The notes beneath the pieces were generated by a model. It did not search any database, was not told the origin of the DNA, and worked only from the letters and a program-made list of their open reading frames with translations. The position numbers and the translations under genes are program-made. A stretch of 64,000 nt of DNA, taken from assembly GCF_013372285.1 (NCBI RefSeq), contig NZ_CP054301.1, positions 792,001 to 856,000 on the forward strand. Reading direction: 5' to 3'. The stretch's first letter is position 1; each line of letters starts with the position of its first letter. Positions 40,245-49,514 of the stretch are shown piece after piece. The stretch comes from Marinomonas primoryensis (GTDB lineage: Bacteria; Pseudomonadota; Gammaproteobacteria; Pseudomonadales; Marinomonadaceae).

Positions 40245-41209
40245 TTAACGAACGTAATTTGCCAATATTGGCGACTTTGTTGGTGTTTATTCTGTTGTAT
40301 GGTTTTGGTGTGTACGAATACCGAGGCTTTCGTGACACCTTGGTGTTTACTAATTTATTAACCGATAACGCCTTTTTGATCATTACCGCGATTGGTATGA
40401 CCTTCGTGATTCTGTCTGGAGGCATCGACTTGTCGGTCGGTTCGATGATCGCGTTTATCGGTGTATTGATGGCGTATATGATTTCTAGCATGGGATTACA
40501 CCCTTTGTTCGCCATTGGCATCGCATTGGTTGTTGGCGTGTTTTTTGGAACGGTAATGGGCGTGATTATCGCTTTTTTCGAAATACAGGCTTTTATCGTG
40601 ACCTTGGCTGGCATGTTTTTGTTCCGAGGGTTGGCGTATCTGATCAATTTGGACGCGGTGCCAATCAGTCACCCTTTTATTATGGCGTTATCGGACATTT
40701 ATGTGCCATTGCCGGGACGAGGTGGTTTGACCTTTATTGCCATGGCGATGCTGGTGCTGTTGGTCATCGGCATTTTATTGGCTCGTCGAACGCGTTTCGG
40801 CATGAGTGTGTACGCCTTGGGTGGAGACACTCATTCAGCGGCGCTGCTAGGCGTGCCAGTTAGAAAAACCATCATTAAAATTTACGCATTGAGCGGATTC
40901 TACAGCGCCATGTCTGGAGTGATTTTTGCGATCTATACCGGATCTGCGTATCCCTTGGCGGCGGTTGGGGTCGAGTTGGATGCGATTGCGGCCGTGGTAA
41001 TAGGCGGAACCTTACTGACAGGTGGTGTGGGGTATGTCTTTGGTACGTTTTTAGGTGCGATGATTCAAGGCATCATTCAAACGTTGATCACTTTTGATGG
41101 CTCGCTGAACAGCTGGTGGACAAAGCTGGCGGTCGGCGGATTGCTGTTGTTTTTTATCTTGTTACAAAAAGGCATTGTGGTGTGGGTGAAAAAACGCGCT
41201 GCGAGTTAG
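40241..41209 (+). CDS. yjfF: Galactofuranose ABC transporter permease YjfF
   Basis: 322 residues, the second permease of the same class: LIITAIGMTFVILSGGIDLSVGSMIAF in segments, then IIAFFEIQAFIVTLAGMFLFRG and YALSGFYSAMSGVIFAIYTGS. The start overlaps the ytfT stop (ATGA), so the two are translationally coupled. It is the last gene of the operon before the terminator at 41240. Confidence 0.93.
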   Translation: MINERNLPILATLLVFILLYGFGVYEYRGFRDTLVFTNLLTDNAFLIITAIGMTFVILSGGIDLSVGSMIAFIGVLMAYMISSMGLHPLFAIGIALVVGVFFGTVMGVIIAFFEIQAFIVTLAGMFLFRGLAYLINLDAVPISHPFIMALSDIYVPLPGRGGLTFIAMAMLVLLVIGILLARRTRFGMSVYALGGDTHSAALLGVPVRKTIIKIYALSGFYSAMSGVIFAIYTGSAYPLAAVGVELDAIAAVVIGGTLLTGGVGYVFGTFLGAMIQGIIQTLITFDGSLNSWWTKLAVGGLLLFFILLQKGIVVWVKKRAAS

Positions 41210-41239
41210 TTTTTGCTTCTTTGATATTCGAAAAACATA

Positions 41240-41270
41240 AAAAAACCAGTGCTTTTGGCACTGGTTTTTT
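41240..41270. terminator. Bidirectional terminator between yjfF and galU
   Basis: A 7-bp core stem (CCAGTGC and GCACTGG) is extended by A-run and T-run pairs around the loop TTTTG. It serves both the ytf operon and the convergent galU. Confidence 0.92.
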
Positions 41271-41307
41271 GCTCTATTATTGTGCGTTTTTGCCTGATAG
41301 CAATGGT

Positions 41308-42144
41308 TTACGCTTCAGTTGGGTCTTTGTAGATATTCTGGTAGCAGTAGTTGGTGGCTTCAACAAAGCCGTCTACGCTGCCACAGTCAAAGCGTTTGCC
41401 TTTAAATTTGTACGCCAACACACAACCTTCTTTTGCTTGTTGCAAAATGGCGTCGGTGATTTGAACTTCACCGTTACGGCCTGCTGGCGTATTACGGATT
41501 TTGTCAAAGATATCAGGGGTTAATATGTATCGCCCGATAATGGCAAGATTCGATGGTGCTTCTTCTTTCGATGGTTTTTCTACCATGTCCGTTACACGGT
41601 AAAGGCCGTCCATCATGGATTCGCCTTTTATTACGCCGTATTTGTGAACTTCGTCTTCAGGTACTTCTTCAATTGCCACAATGGTGCAACGGAATTGGTT
41701 ATAAAGTTTAACCATTTGCGCCATTACGCCATCGTCTTCACCGAAGCATAGGTCGTCTGCCAGTACAACACCAAAGGCTTCATCACCAATAAGTGGCTCG
41801 CCTGTCAGAATCGCATGACCTAGGCCTAACATGTTGTTTTGACGAGTAAAAGAGAAGTTGACGTTATCGATTAGGTAGCGAATACCATCTAGGTATTTTT
41901 CTTTGTTGGTACCAGCGATTTGGTGTTCAAGCTCATAGCTGATGTCGAAATGGTCGGCAATGGCACGTTTACCACGACCGGTAACAAAAGTAACGTTGTC
42001 CAAACCCGCTTTGACCGCTTCTTCTACTCCGTATTGAACTAAAGGTTTGTTCACGATAGGAAGCATTTCTTTGGGCATGGATTTTGTGGCAGGCAAAAAA
42101 CGTGTGCCATAACCAGCAACGGGGAATAGACATTTGCGAATCAT
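41308..42144 (-). CDS. galU: UTP-glucose-1-phosphate uridylyltransferase
   Basis: 278 residues. The N-terminus has the nucleotidyltransferase loop VAGYGTRFLPATKSMPKEMLP, then VKAGLDNVTFVTGRGKRAI; the middle has FGVVLADDLCFGE and the C-terminus YKFKGKRFDCGSVDGFVEA. It makes UDP-glucose for envelope polysaccharides. It stands as a single gene here. Confidence 0.95.
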   Translation of the reverse strand: MIRKCLFPVAGYGTRFLPATKSMPKEMLPIVNKPLVQYGVEEAVKAGLDNVTFVTGRGKRAIADHFDISYELEHQIAGTNKEKYLDGIRYLIDNVNFSFTRQNNMLGLGHAILTGEPLIGDEAFGVVLADDLCFGEDDGVMAQMVKLYNQFRCTIVAIEEVPEDEVHKYGVIKGESMMDGLYRVTDMVEKPSKEEAPSNLAIIGRYILTPDIFDKIRNTPAGRNGEVQITDAILQQAKEGCVLAYKFKGKRFDCGSVDGFVEATNYCYQNIYKDPTEA

Positions 42145-42223
42145 AATTTTTCCTTAAAAATGGCGTTGTTAAATGGCTGTCCTAAAATACGACATAGCCA
42201 AGCTGTTTTGGTAGATTATCTTA

Positions 42224-43102
42224 TTATAAAACATCTCGTGTGACAGTTATTATCACCTTCGTTAACCGGTCCAATACAGGAGAGTTAAGTTTGTACCAAT
42301 GCCAATAAAGTGGCAAGGCTAGGCGCTTGTTTGGCAGCAAGGATACCAGTTTCTTGCTTTTTATTTTCTCTTTAATTTGAACACTAGGAACCAAAGCACA
42401 GACTGTGCCACCCATTACCAGTTCAACAAAGCCGTGTGAAGAAGGGTACCAGTGGCTATTATTAAAATTAACACTCGTTTCCAAGCATTCATTTTGGTAA
42501 CGAGGCCAAAGTTCGTCATGTTCGTCATAAATCAAAGCCGGTGACTGTAGGATGGATTCTGCACTTAGATCACCCTTCAAATACTCTTCAATAAACCCCG
42601 GCGTCGCCACTAGCTCATAATTCATATAGCCGAGAAAGACAGAATCTCCGCCTGCGACGGGCGTGCCTATTTGGCTCAAACACGCAACGACTTGCCCTGT
42701 TTGCAATAAGGCTCGAGTTTGGTTTTGATCGGCGGCCTTGATGTGCAACTTGGCGTTATCGGTCAAGGAAAATTCGCTAACAACTTGAGTGAACCAAGTG
42801 GCTAAAACGTCATTATTAACAGCAATACTAATCGGTTGGTGTGCTTGATTCCCTTCGATGGATTCTCTTAGGCCTTCTTCTAACATAGTGACCTTGTTGA
42901 AGTGAGCCAGTAATTGTTCGCCTAACGCGGTTGCCACAACGGGTCTGGCGCGGATTAATAACGGTTGTCCGCATTCTTGCTCCAGACGTTTGATGTTTTG
43001 TGACACTGCCGATTGGGTGAGGTTTAAAAATTGAGCGGCTTTGTCGAAGCTTTGAAACTTCAATACGGCGTGTAGGCTGGTGAGTGCTTTATAATCCATC
43101 AT
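42224..43102 (-). CDS. argP: LysR family regulator ArgP
   Basis: 292 residues; the N-terminal helix-turn-helix SLHAVLKFQSFDKAAQFLNLTQSAVSQNIKRLE is typical of ArgP/LysG regulators, and the effector domain follows. ArgP activates export of basic amino acids in response to arginine or lysine. It diverges from a LysE-family exporter with 145 bases between, the classic argP-argO arrangement, which supports the name. A second Met is at residue 2. Confidence 0.85.
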   Translation of the reverse strand: MMDYKALTSLHAVLKFQSFDKAAQFLNLTQSAVSQNIKRLEQECGQPLLIRARPVVATALGEQLLAHFNKVTMLEEGLRESIEGNQAHQPISIAVNNDVLATWFTQVVSEFSLTDNAKLHIKAADQNQTRALLQTGQVVACLSQIGTPVAGGDSVFLGYMNYELVATPGFIEEYLKGDLSAESILQSPALIYDEHDELWPRYQNECLETSVNFNNSHWYPSSHGFVELVMGGTVCALVPSVQIKEKIKSKKLVSLLPNKRLALPLYWHWYKLNSPVLDRLTKVIITVTRDVL

Positions 43103-43247
43103 AAGAATTTACGATTGCTGTACTCGTGACATCGTTTAAAAACCTTTTATAATATTTTCTAATGCAGTTTTAGTTTTATTAATTTTAATTTATAGCCTGA
43201 CTTCCGTAAGATCAAGCTCTATTTAAAAGACAGAGTTGAGACAAGGT

Positions 43248-43856
43248 ATGTTGGCATTTGTAAGTGGTGCGATTACAGGCGGCGGTTTGATTGTGGCTGT
43301 GGGCGCACAGAACAGTTTTTTATTAGAGCAGGCGTTGAAGAGGCACTATGCGTTTCCCATTGCCTTGCTGTTTATTGTAAGTGATGCCTTATCCATTGCG
43401 CTTGGTGCGTTTGGATTAGGGTTGATTTTACAGAGTCACGACTGGCTATTATCGCTTTCTCGCTGGGCTGGGGTGGCTTTTTTGGTTTGGTTTGCCTATG
43501 GCAAATTACGAGCATCTTTTCAAGAAGAGCATTTGATTTTAGAACAGTTTAGTAAGCGTCTTGCGTTGTGGCCACTTTTTTTAATGGGCTTTGCGGTGAC
43601 TTGGCTCAATCCGCACTTTTACTTAGATACTATGATCTTAATGGGCAGCTTGGCGAATCAATGGCAAGGCGCAAAATGGGAGTTCGTGTTTGGTGGTGTG
43701 TTTGCTTCTGTGGTGTGGTTCTTAACGTTGGCGTTGGTTGGAAAGCTCTGTGCTAAATGGTTAGAAAAAGAGATATTTTGGCGTTGGTTTAACCGTATTA
43801 ATGCGGTTTTGGTGTTGAGTATTGCGCTTAAAATTGCAACACAACCCTTGTCATGA
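43248..43856 (+). CDS. argO: LysE/ArgO family amino acid exporter
   Basis: 202 residues from ATG 43248; an in-frame TTG at 43236 is an alternative, and neither has an ideal ribosome site. It is a six-helix membrane protein beginning GAITGGGLIVAVGAQNSFLLEQALKR, with FAVTWLNPHFYLDTMILMG in the middle, both typical of LysE/ArgO. It exports arginine or lysine. The divergent argP should activate it. Confidence 0.88.
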   Translation: MLAFVSGAITGGGLIVAVGAQNSFLLEQALKRHYAFPIALLFIVSDALSIALGAFGLGLILQSHDWLLSLSRWAGVAFLVWFAYGKLRASFQEEHLILEQFSKRLALWPLFLMGFAVTWLNPHFYLDTMILMGSLANQWQGAKWEFVFGGVFASVVWFLTLALVGKLCAKWLEKEIFWRWFNRINAVLVLSIALKIATQPLS

Positions 43857-43871
43857 ACAAGGATTGTGTTG
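43837..43871. terminator. Hairpin at the convergent ends of argO and the MFS gene
   Basis: Fifteen-base arms (43837-43851 and 43857-43871) pair with a single mismatch around a 5-base loop. On minus-strand RNA the mismatch becomes a G-U pair, so the stem is complete there. The T-run is weak on both sides. It overlaps the last codons of argO. Confidence 0.55.
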
Positions 43872-43906
43872 GCAGATTAGATTAAGTGTCTTTCAGTAGA
43901 ACGTGA

Positions 43907-45190
43907 TTACAGTTTGATTTCCACCTCGTGGCTTTTTTCGTCTTGTGGCGTTGACGAATCGGCCTCGGTAAGCATTTCTGCCGTCGCCACGGAAGATACG
44001 GTGAGTGCCACTGGTATTTGATCCCCTTGGTCTTCGATCACCATGGCAGGCTGGTAGTTGATTCGATACAAAGCCACCATCGCTACGGATGCATTGAGCG
44101 CCGCAACAAACCAAAATAAAGCATCGAAGCGAATTGTATCCATGAGTGCCGCGGCGGCAAGCGGGCCAATCATGCCGCCGACACCATTCAGTAAGATCAT
44201 ACCGCTACTGGCAGAAAGAATTTGCTCAGGACGCAATTGATCGTTCATGTGAGAAGACGCCAAAGAATACATAGGGAAAGTAAATGCCCCCACAGCAAAC
44301 ATGCCTATCATCATTAATACTTGACTATTAAGACTGCCACCAAGCGGAACGATAAACGCTGATATAGCGCCAACAATACTCACCCAAAGAATGGTTACTC
44401 GACGGTCTTGGCGGTCCGAAAGCTTGCCTATCGGCCATTGCAGCATCATACCACCGACGTAACTGGCACCGATAAAAAGTGAGATTTCGGCGATGTTCAT
44501 GCCGATGCTCTTGGCATAGAGAGCGCCTAGGCCCAGCAAGGCCCCCGAGGTCACACCCGCTATGGTTACGCCCGTAACACCGAGCGGCGCGGTTTTCACT
44601 AATCCAAGGATATTGAGTTTTTCAGGTACATTAATGGTCGGCGATGGTGTACGCACCAACAGTAATGGCACCAGCGCCAACGAGATAAGTACAGACGTCA
44701 AAATGAACAGACCATAACCACTAGGCGGAGAGAGGTTTAGCAAAAATTGACCAAGTGTTTGGCTGGCCCAAATTTCGATAATATAAATAGAAAACAAACG
44801 ACCACGGGTCTTATTGGTGGCAATGTCGTTTAGCCAGCTTTCGGTGACAATAAACAAACCTGCATAACACAAACCTGTGCCCATTCGCATTAACATCCAG
44901 AACCATGGATTGACCACAACAGACTGCATAAGAATGGTGATAGAAGCCAGTGACGCAACGGCGGCAAACACCCGAATATGCCCCACATTCTTGACCCAAT
45001 TCGGCACCAAAAGAGAACCGATAATAAAACCAAGATAGTAGGCGGACATGATTAAACCTGTCGCCGTGGTATTAAAGGATTCGATTGACGCACGAATACC
45101 TATCAAAGAGCTTTGCAAGGCACTGGCCATGGTTAAGATGGCAATACCAAAGAGCAGACTCCAGATGGGAAACAGGGTTTGCTTTAACAT
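43907..45190 (-). CDS. MFS transporter (YcaD-like)
   Basis: 427 residues with about 12 predicted membrane segments and a charged C-terminal tail. The N-terminal half has SAYYLGFIIGSLLVPNWVKNVGHIRVF and RMGTGLCYAGLFIVTESWLND, the latter very like the YcaD subfamily; the second half has GASYVGGMMLQWPIGKLSDRQDRR. The substrate is unknown. It converges with argO. Confidence 0.88.
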   Translation of the reverse strand: MLKQTLFPIWSLLFGIAILTMASALQSSLIGIRASIESFNTTATGLIMSAYYLGFIIGSLLVPNWVKNVGHIRVFAAVASLASITILMQSVVVNPWFWMLMRMGTGLCYAGLFIVTESWLNDIATNKTRGRLFSIYIIEIWASQTLGQFLLNLSPPSGYGLFILTSVLISLALVPLLLVRTPSPTINVPEKLNILGLVKTAPLGVTGVTIAGVTSGALLGLGALYAKSIGMNIAEISLFIGASYVGGMMLQWPIGKLSDRQDRRVTILWVSIVGAISAFIVPLGGSLNSQVLMMIGMFAVGAFTFPMYSLASSHMNDQLRPEQILSASSGMILLNGVGGMIGPLAAAALMDTIRFDALFWFVAALNASVAMVALYRINYQPAMVIEDQGDQIPVALTVSSVATAEMLTEADSSTPQDEKSHEVEIKL

Positions 45191-45445
45191 TCATTGTCCT
45201 TTTTACGCGAGTGAGCTGGTTATGTATTTTAAATAAGGTTATGTGGCAAAAGATAAACTATCTAATGGTTCAGATTGATCATTATTTCGGCAGACTATAC
45301 CGATTGAATTTGTGAATGCAATCACTAATCGAGACTTAAAAAAGAGCACATTAAAACACGATTTTTAGGGTGCGATGGTGTCTCTATATCGGCGGTTAGA
45401 AAGTGTTAAATTATGGCTTAGTTTAGCGCTTTTAACCGAAGTATT

Positions 45446-45661
45446 ATGATGAATATCAAAGTGGTTGTTTTAATTATGGTCAGTAACGTAACCAAGTGCA
45501 GGCCTTTACCGCTCGAGAAGCGCTAGAACAAAGAGATATTAAATCTACCCAACTGATGAAATGGATAGCGGTTTTTTTTGAGAAGGTGAATTTGTTGATC
45601 CACCTATGTTTGTCTCGCTCAATGATTGCATAGAATACGGTGAAAATAAAAAAGACGAACC
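45446..45661 (+). pseudogene. Remnant of a small gene with frameshifts
   Basis: Three plus-strand pieces read on in different frames: MMNIKVVVLIMVSNVTK, then QVQAFTAREALEQRD and IKSTQLMKWIAVFF, then EGEFVDPPMFVSLNDCIEYGENKKDE. The last junction is repaired by one inserted base after the T-run near 45572-45579; the first needs another shift near 45488-45494. The composition is protein-like and a start ATG exists. I do not recognise the family. Sequencing errors could also explain it. Confidence 0.4.
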
Positions 45662-45683
45662 TTTGCAGATTCGTCTTTTTGTT
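45650..45683 (-). terminator. Terminator of the choline transport operon
   Basis: AAAAGACGAA and TTCGTCTTTT form a 10-bp stem around a 10-base loop. On the minus strand it is followed by a T-rich tract, about 40 bases after the choV stop. Confidence 0.85.
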
Positions 45684-45720
45684 TTTTACGATGCGATTGG
45701 ATCCGTTCTATCAGTACCGA

Positions 45721-46911
45721 TTAAAGCGTTTCAGTATCTCGACCAAAATTTTTGCCTAAAAGTGCATGATAGAAATTGTGGTCGTTTAAAATCCCGACAC
45801 ACTGCTCGTTTTTTTCAAGCACAATGACATGATTTGAGTGGTAACGAATTTCTACCGCATCTCGCATGGCGATTGAGGAAGGTGTGATAAAGACAGTGTT
45901 GTCTGGCACATTTTCAATGACCATGCTTGGCGTCCAGCGCACGATAGGCATTTCGCCCTGTGGCCCTTGAACTGAGATCAGTTTCCCTTCTTTTATTTCA
46001 AGCCAAATTTTGTCATCTATTATGACTTTGTCGTCGGTACAGGCTAATTCTTTGATAGGTGTCATCAATGAGTTGCCACGTAGGACGTTTAGAGGGTTGG
46101 TGTGCGCGACAAACTTCTCAACGTATTCCGTTGCAGGGTTTAGAACAATCTGCTCAGGAGCGTCTTCTTGAATGATTCTAGCCGATTCCATGATGGCAAT
46201 CTTGGTGCCGATCTTGAGTGCTTCATCCAGGTCATGACTAACGAAGATAATAGTTTTGTTGAGACGTTTTTGCAGCTCGATGAGTTCGTCTTGCAGTTGA
46301 GACCGAATAAGAGGGTCAAGCGCTGAGAAAGGCTCGTCCATTAGCAACACATCGGTGTCCATTGCAAAAGCGCGGGCTAAGCCAACACGTTGGCGCATGC
46401 CACCGGACAACTCATCTGGTTTTTTATCTGCCCATTGGTCTAGACTAACCATTTTCAGTTGTTCGCGCGCTTTAATAAGGCGTTCTGTTTTTGGCATGCC
46501 TTGCATTTCTAGACCGAAAGCAACATTTTCTAATACGGTTAGCCAAGGCATCAAGGCAAAGCTTTGAAATACCATAGAAACACGGTGAGTTCGCATATGA
46601 CGCAATTTGGCTTCGTCACACTCGGCGATATCAACCATGGTGTCACCGTCTCTTACCAGACAGCGTCCACGAGCTATTTTATTCAAACCATTGACGGCGC
46701 GGAGCAGGGTGGATTTTCCTGAACCTGATAAGCCCATCAGAACACAAATTTCACCTTCGTTGACTTCAATGTTGGCGTTTTGTACACCAACGACATCACC
46801 CGTCATACCAATGATTTCATCACGAGTATGACCTTTATCCATAAGAGGGAGTGTTTGCGCCAGATTGTCACCAAAGACAATATCGACGTTTTCAATTGTT
46901 ACAACAGCCAT
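45721..46911 (-). CDS. choV: Choline/betaine ABC transporter ATP-binding protein
   Basis: 396 residues, like E. coli ProV (400). The ABC domain has Walker A MGLSGSGKSTLLRAVNGL, signature DELSGGMRQRVGLARAF and Walker B VLLMDEPFSALDPL. The C-terminal 120 residues resemble the CBS-type regulatory region of ProV/OpuAA. It starts 3 bases after choW and should energise uptake of choline or a betaine for osmoprotection. The cho name follows from the binding protein upstream. Confidence 0.9.
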   Translation of the reverse strand: MAVVTIENVDIVFGDNLAQTLPLMDKGHTRDEIIGMTGDVVGVQNANIEVNEGEICVLMGLSGSGKSTLLRAVNGLNKIARGRCLVRDGDTMVDIAECDEAKLRHMRTHRVSMVFQSFALMPWLTVLENVAFGLEMQGMPKTERLIKAREQLKMVSLDQWADKKPDELSGGMRQRVGLARAFAMDTDVLLMDEPFSALDPLIRSQLQDELIELQKRLNKTIIFVSHDLDEALKIGTKIAIMESARIIQEDAPEQIVLNPATEYVEKFVAHTNPLNVLRGNSLMTPIKELACTDDKVIIDDKIWLEIKEGKLISVQGPQGEMPIVRWTPSMVIENVPDNTVFITPSSIAMRDAVEIRYHSNHVIVLEKNEQCVGILNDHNFYHALLGKNFGRDTETL

Positions 46912-46914
46912 AAA

Positions 46915-47760
46915 TTACCCCTCTTTCTTCGCTGATGGTGATTTACAAATACGGTCTAGCATGATCGCAACCAATACAATGGCGATACCCGCTTCAAAAC
47001 CTTGAGAAATATTTACCGTGTTCAATGCTCTGACAACCGGCTTTCCTAGACCATCCGCTCCGACCAACGCGGCAATAACCACCATGGATAATGACAGCAT
47101 GATACATTGCGTCACACCTGCCATGATGTTGGGCATTGCGGCAGGCAGTTCAACTTTGTACAACAATTTTGATTTAGTGCAACCAAACGCTAGGCCGGCT
47201 TCAATTAATTCACTCGGCACTTTGCTGACACCCAGATAGGTCAACCGTATCGGTGCGGCAATGGCAAAAATAATAGTGGAAATCAAACCAGGCACGTAAC
47301 CTAAGCCGAATAGAATAAGAGTCGGGATAAGATACACAAAGGTGGGAATGGTCTGCATCAAATCCAAAATGGGGCGTAATATAGTGTATAGCCAAGGCCG
47401 ATGAGCGGCCGCAATACCAATGGGTACGCCAATCAATACACTAATGGTGGTTGCTGAGACGACTAATACTAGGGTTTGAATCGTTTCTACCCAATAACCC
47501 ATATTGATAATCAGTAATAGCGCCGCGGTTATAAAAGCGAGCAAACCAATGCTACGGTGTAGAAACCAAACACCGACCAAAATAATGCCGATAACGGCAA
47601 ATGGGTGAAGCCATTCAATTCCGTCGACCATGGTGATGATCATGGTCTCTAAGGTAATGGAGACTAGATCGAAAAATCCGGAAGCCGCAGTAACCAGCCA
47701 GTCGACAAAGCTTTCCATCCAAGCGCCAAGAGGAATTTTATTATCCGTCAGCCAATTCAT
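46915..47760 (-). CDS. choW: Choline/betaine ABC transporter permease
   Basis: 281 residues, a ProW/OpuAB-type permease with six or more membrane segments. The coupling region reads GIAAAHRPWLYTILRPILDLMQTIPTFVYLIP in segments, and EAGLAFGCTKSKLLYKVELPAAMPNIMAG is the loop that contacts the ATPase. A GGGAGA ribosome site precedes the ATG. A strong hairpin lies between choX and this gene. Confidence 0.92.
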   Translation of the reverse strand: MNWLTDNKIPLGAWMESFVDWLVTAASGFFDLVSITLETMIITMVDGIEWLHPFAVIGIILVGVWFLHRSIGLLAFITAALLLIINMGYWVETIQTLVLVVSATTISVLIGVPIGIAAAHRPWLYTILRPILDLMQTIPTFVYLIPTLILFGLGYVPGLISTIIFAIAAPIRLTYLGVSKVPSELIEAGLAFGCTKSKLLYKVELPAAMPNIMAGVTQCIMLSLSMVVIAALVGADGLGKPVVRALNTVNISQGFEAGIAIVLVAIMLDRICKSPSAKKEG

Positions 47761-47788
47761 ATGTGTGTTCTCCCGATAGTTCGATGAT

Positions 47789-47820
47789 ATAACCTAAGCG
47801 GTGTTAACCGCTTAGGTTAT
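47789..47820 (-). promoter_or_regulatory. Intercistronic hairpin between choX and choW
   Basis: A perfect 14-bp inverted repeat (47789-47802 and 47807-47820, arms ATAACCTAAGCGGT and its complement) with a 4-base loop GTTA and no T-run. It should protect the choX end of the mRNA or reduce read-through into choWV. It parallels the hairpin after ytfQ. Confidence 0.8.
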
Positions 47821-47841
47821 GGTGTTGTAGCAAATAACTGA

Positions 47842-48777
47842 TTACAGACCTAGGTGTGATTTTACAGCGTTAAGGCCATTTCCACCGGATTGAGTGGTGA
47901 CGCCATCTAGCCACGCATCAAGAACAGCAGGGTTGGCTTTTAACCAAGCTTTGGCAGCAAGGTTAGGCTTTTTACCTTCGTCTAGGATCGCGCCCATGAT
48001 CTCGTTTTCCATAGGCAAAGTGAACGTTAGGTTGGTTAACAGTTTGCCAACATTAGGGCATTCTTGAACATAGCCTTTACGGATGTTGGTATGAACGTTA
48101 GCGCCGCCGAAGTCTGGGCCGAAGTAATCGTCACCACCAGAAAGGTAGTCCATTTTAAAGTTAGCGTTCATTGGATGTGGCGCCCAACCAAGGAAGGCGA
48201 TCCACTTATCGCGACGAGCGTTTCGGCTCACCTGTGACAACATGCCCGCTTCGCTTGATTCAACCAACTGGAAGTTACCTAGCTCGAAAGCGTTTGAATC
48301 AATCATGTCTTGAATAATACGGTTGCCGTCATTGCCTGGTTCGATACCATAAATACGGCCAGAAAACTCTTTACGATGTTTTGCAATGTCAGAAAAATCG
48401 GTCACCCCTGCGTCGTAAGCGGCTTGGCTAACGGCTAGTGTGTATTTTGCACCAATTAGGTTTGGACCAAGATCTTCAACAGTACCCGCTTTTAGGTAAG
48501 GTTCGATATCGGCTTGCATCGTTGGCATCCAGTTGCCTAAAAAGACATCTATGTCGCCATTCGCAAGCGAAGTATAAGTAACAGGAACCGATAGCAATTG
48601 TGTTTTCGTTTTATAACCTAGGCCTTCGCTGATTTCGCTGACGACAGCCGTAGTGGCGGTAATGTCAGTCCAACCTACGTCTGAAAAACGTACCATTGAA
48701 CATTCCGCTGCCATGGTTAAACCTGAAATGCTTGCTATACCGACCGCTAATGCGGTCTTTTTGGTCTTATTTAACAT
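47842..48777 (-). CDS. choX: Choline-binding periplasmic protein ChoX
   Basis: 311 residues with a Sec signal ending near GLTMAAECS. The mature part belongs to the OpuAC class and resembles ChoX: VRFSDVGWTDITATTAVV, VDVFLGNWMP-type text (DIDVFLGNWMPTMQ), GIEPGNDGNRIIQDMI and AFLGWAPHPMNANF. The Trp/Tyr-rich positions fit a quaternary-amine pocket. With choW and choV it forms an importer, and the adjacent betI points to choline as substrate. Confidence 0.9.
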   Translation of the reverse strand: MLNKTKKTALAVGIASISGLTMAAECSMVRFSDVGWTDITATTAVVSEISEGLGYKTKTQLLSVPVTYTSLANGDIDVFLGNWMPTMQADIEPYLKAGTVEDLGPNLIGAKYTLAVSQAAYDAGVTDFSDIAKHRKEFSGRIYGIEPGNDGNRIIQDMIDSNAFELGNFQLVESSEAGMLSQVSRNARRDKWIAFLGWAPHPMNANFKMDYLSGGDDYFGPDFGGANVHTNIRKGYVQECPNVGKLLTNLTFTLPMENEIMGAILDEGKKPNLAAKAWLKANPAVLDAWLDGVTTQSGGNGLNAVKSHLGL

Positions 48778-48821
48778 ACCCTTACCCTCTTTCTATTGAA
48801 CTCAAAATCAATGAGCGAATA

Positions 48822-48842
48822 CAGTACCTAGTGCTAGTACTG
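48822..48842. promoter_or_regulatory. Imperfect palindrome upstream of choX
   Basis: CAGTAC at 48822-48827 and GTACTG at 48837-48842 flank CTAG-TG-CTAG text. It is 45 bases upstream of the choX start and could be an operator. It does not match the betI palindrome. Confidence 0.3.
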
Positions 48843-48926
48843 AACGTGAACTTCTAAAGCATAGAGCAGCGCGCTTTTGTCGGCTGATCTAAATGTGTAC
48901 GGTATTAATTCTGGATACAGCGGTGT

Positions 48927-49514
48927 TTAGGTGTGATCCTGAAACACCAAATCTAAATAATTTTGTATTAGCTCGGCCGATTCTATTTTATCGATACCAC
49001 CCGCTAACGAGCCTCGTAACCACATACCATCAATTAGCGCTGCCACTGTGAATGCGGTGCTACGAGCTTTTTCGATCTCAAATTCTTCTTTCAACACACA
49101 CACAAGCGATGTTTTTAATCGCTTAGAGTACACATTCTGCAACCGATACAAAGCTGGTTTATGCATGGCTGATGCCCAAAACCCCATCCAAGTCTTAACG
49201 ACTTGAGGGTGTGTCTGAGACTGACTAAAGCTGGCGTTTACAATAGCCATTACTCTATGTTTAGCTGATTTGTTTTTCGTTTTTATGACTTCTTTGGATA
49301 AAATTTCAAAAAATTCACGAATAAGGCTTTTCATGGTGGCTTCGTACAATCCATCTTTACCACCAAAGTAGTGGTTTATGATGGCGGGAGAAACACCGGC
49401 TTTTTTGCCTATAACACTGACTGTTGCCCCCGCAAAACCGTATTTGTCTATGGCTTTTATTGCGGCCTCGATGAGCTGAGGTTTTCGTATCTCAGGCATT
49501 CCAACTTTTGGCAT
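48927..49514 (-). CDS. betI: TetR family choline-responsive repressor BetI
   Basis: 195 residues from the ATG ending at 49514, the same length as E. coli BetI; AAGGATC just upstream is the ribosome site. It begins PKVGMPEIRKPQLIEAAIKAIDKYGFAG, then VSVIGKKAGVSPAIINHYFGGKDGLYEATM, very typical of BetI. BetI represses choline uptake and oxidation genes until choline is present. No betA or betB lies in the window, so it probably controls the cho genes and itself. Confidence 0.92.
   Translation of the reverse strand: MPKVGMPEIRKPQLIEAAIKAIDKYGFAGATVSVIGKKAGVSPAIINHYFGGKDGLYEATMKSLIREFFEILSKEVIKTKNKSAKHRVMAIVNASFSQSQTHPQVVKTWMGFWASAMHKPALYRLQNVYSKRLKTSLVCVLKEEFEIEKARSTAFTVAALIDGMWLRGSLAGGIDKIESAELIQNYLDLVFQDHT

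Larger units (their letters stand above)
45191..45720. other. Intergenic region with a decayed small gene
   Basis: 530 bases with no intact gene. The right half holds the gene remnant described at 45446-45661 and the terminator of the choline operon at 45650. The left half should hold the MFS promoter on the minus strand, but I see no clear element. Confidence 0.5.

Noticed and set aside
43103..43247. Riboswitch upstream of argO
   Set aside because: The gap is short and the argP-argO divergence explains regulation; no lysine riboswitch-like structure is seen.
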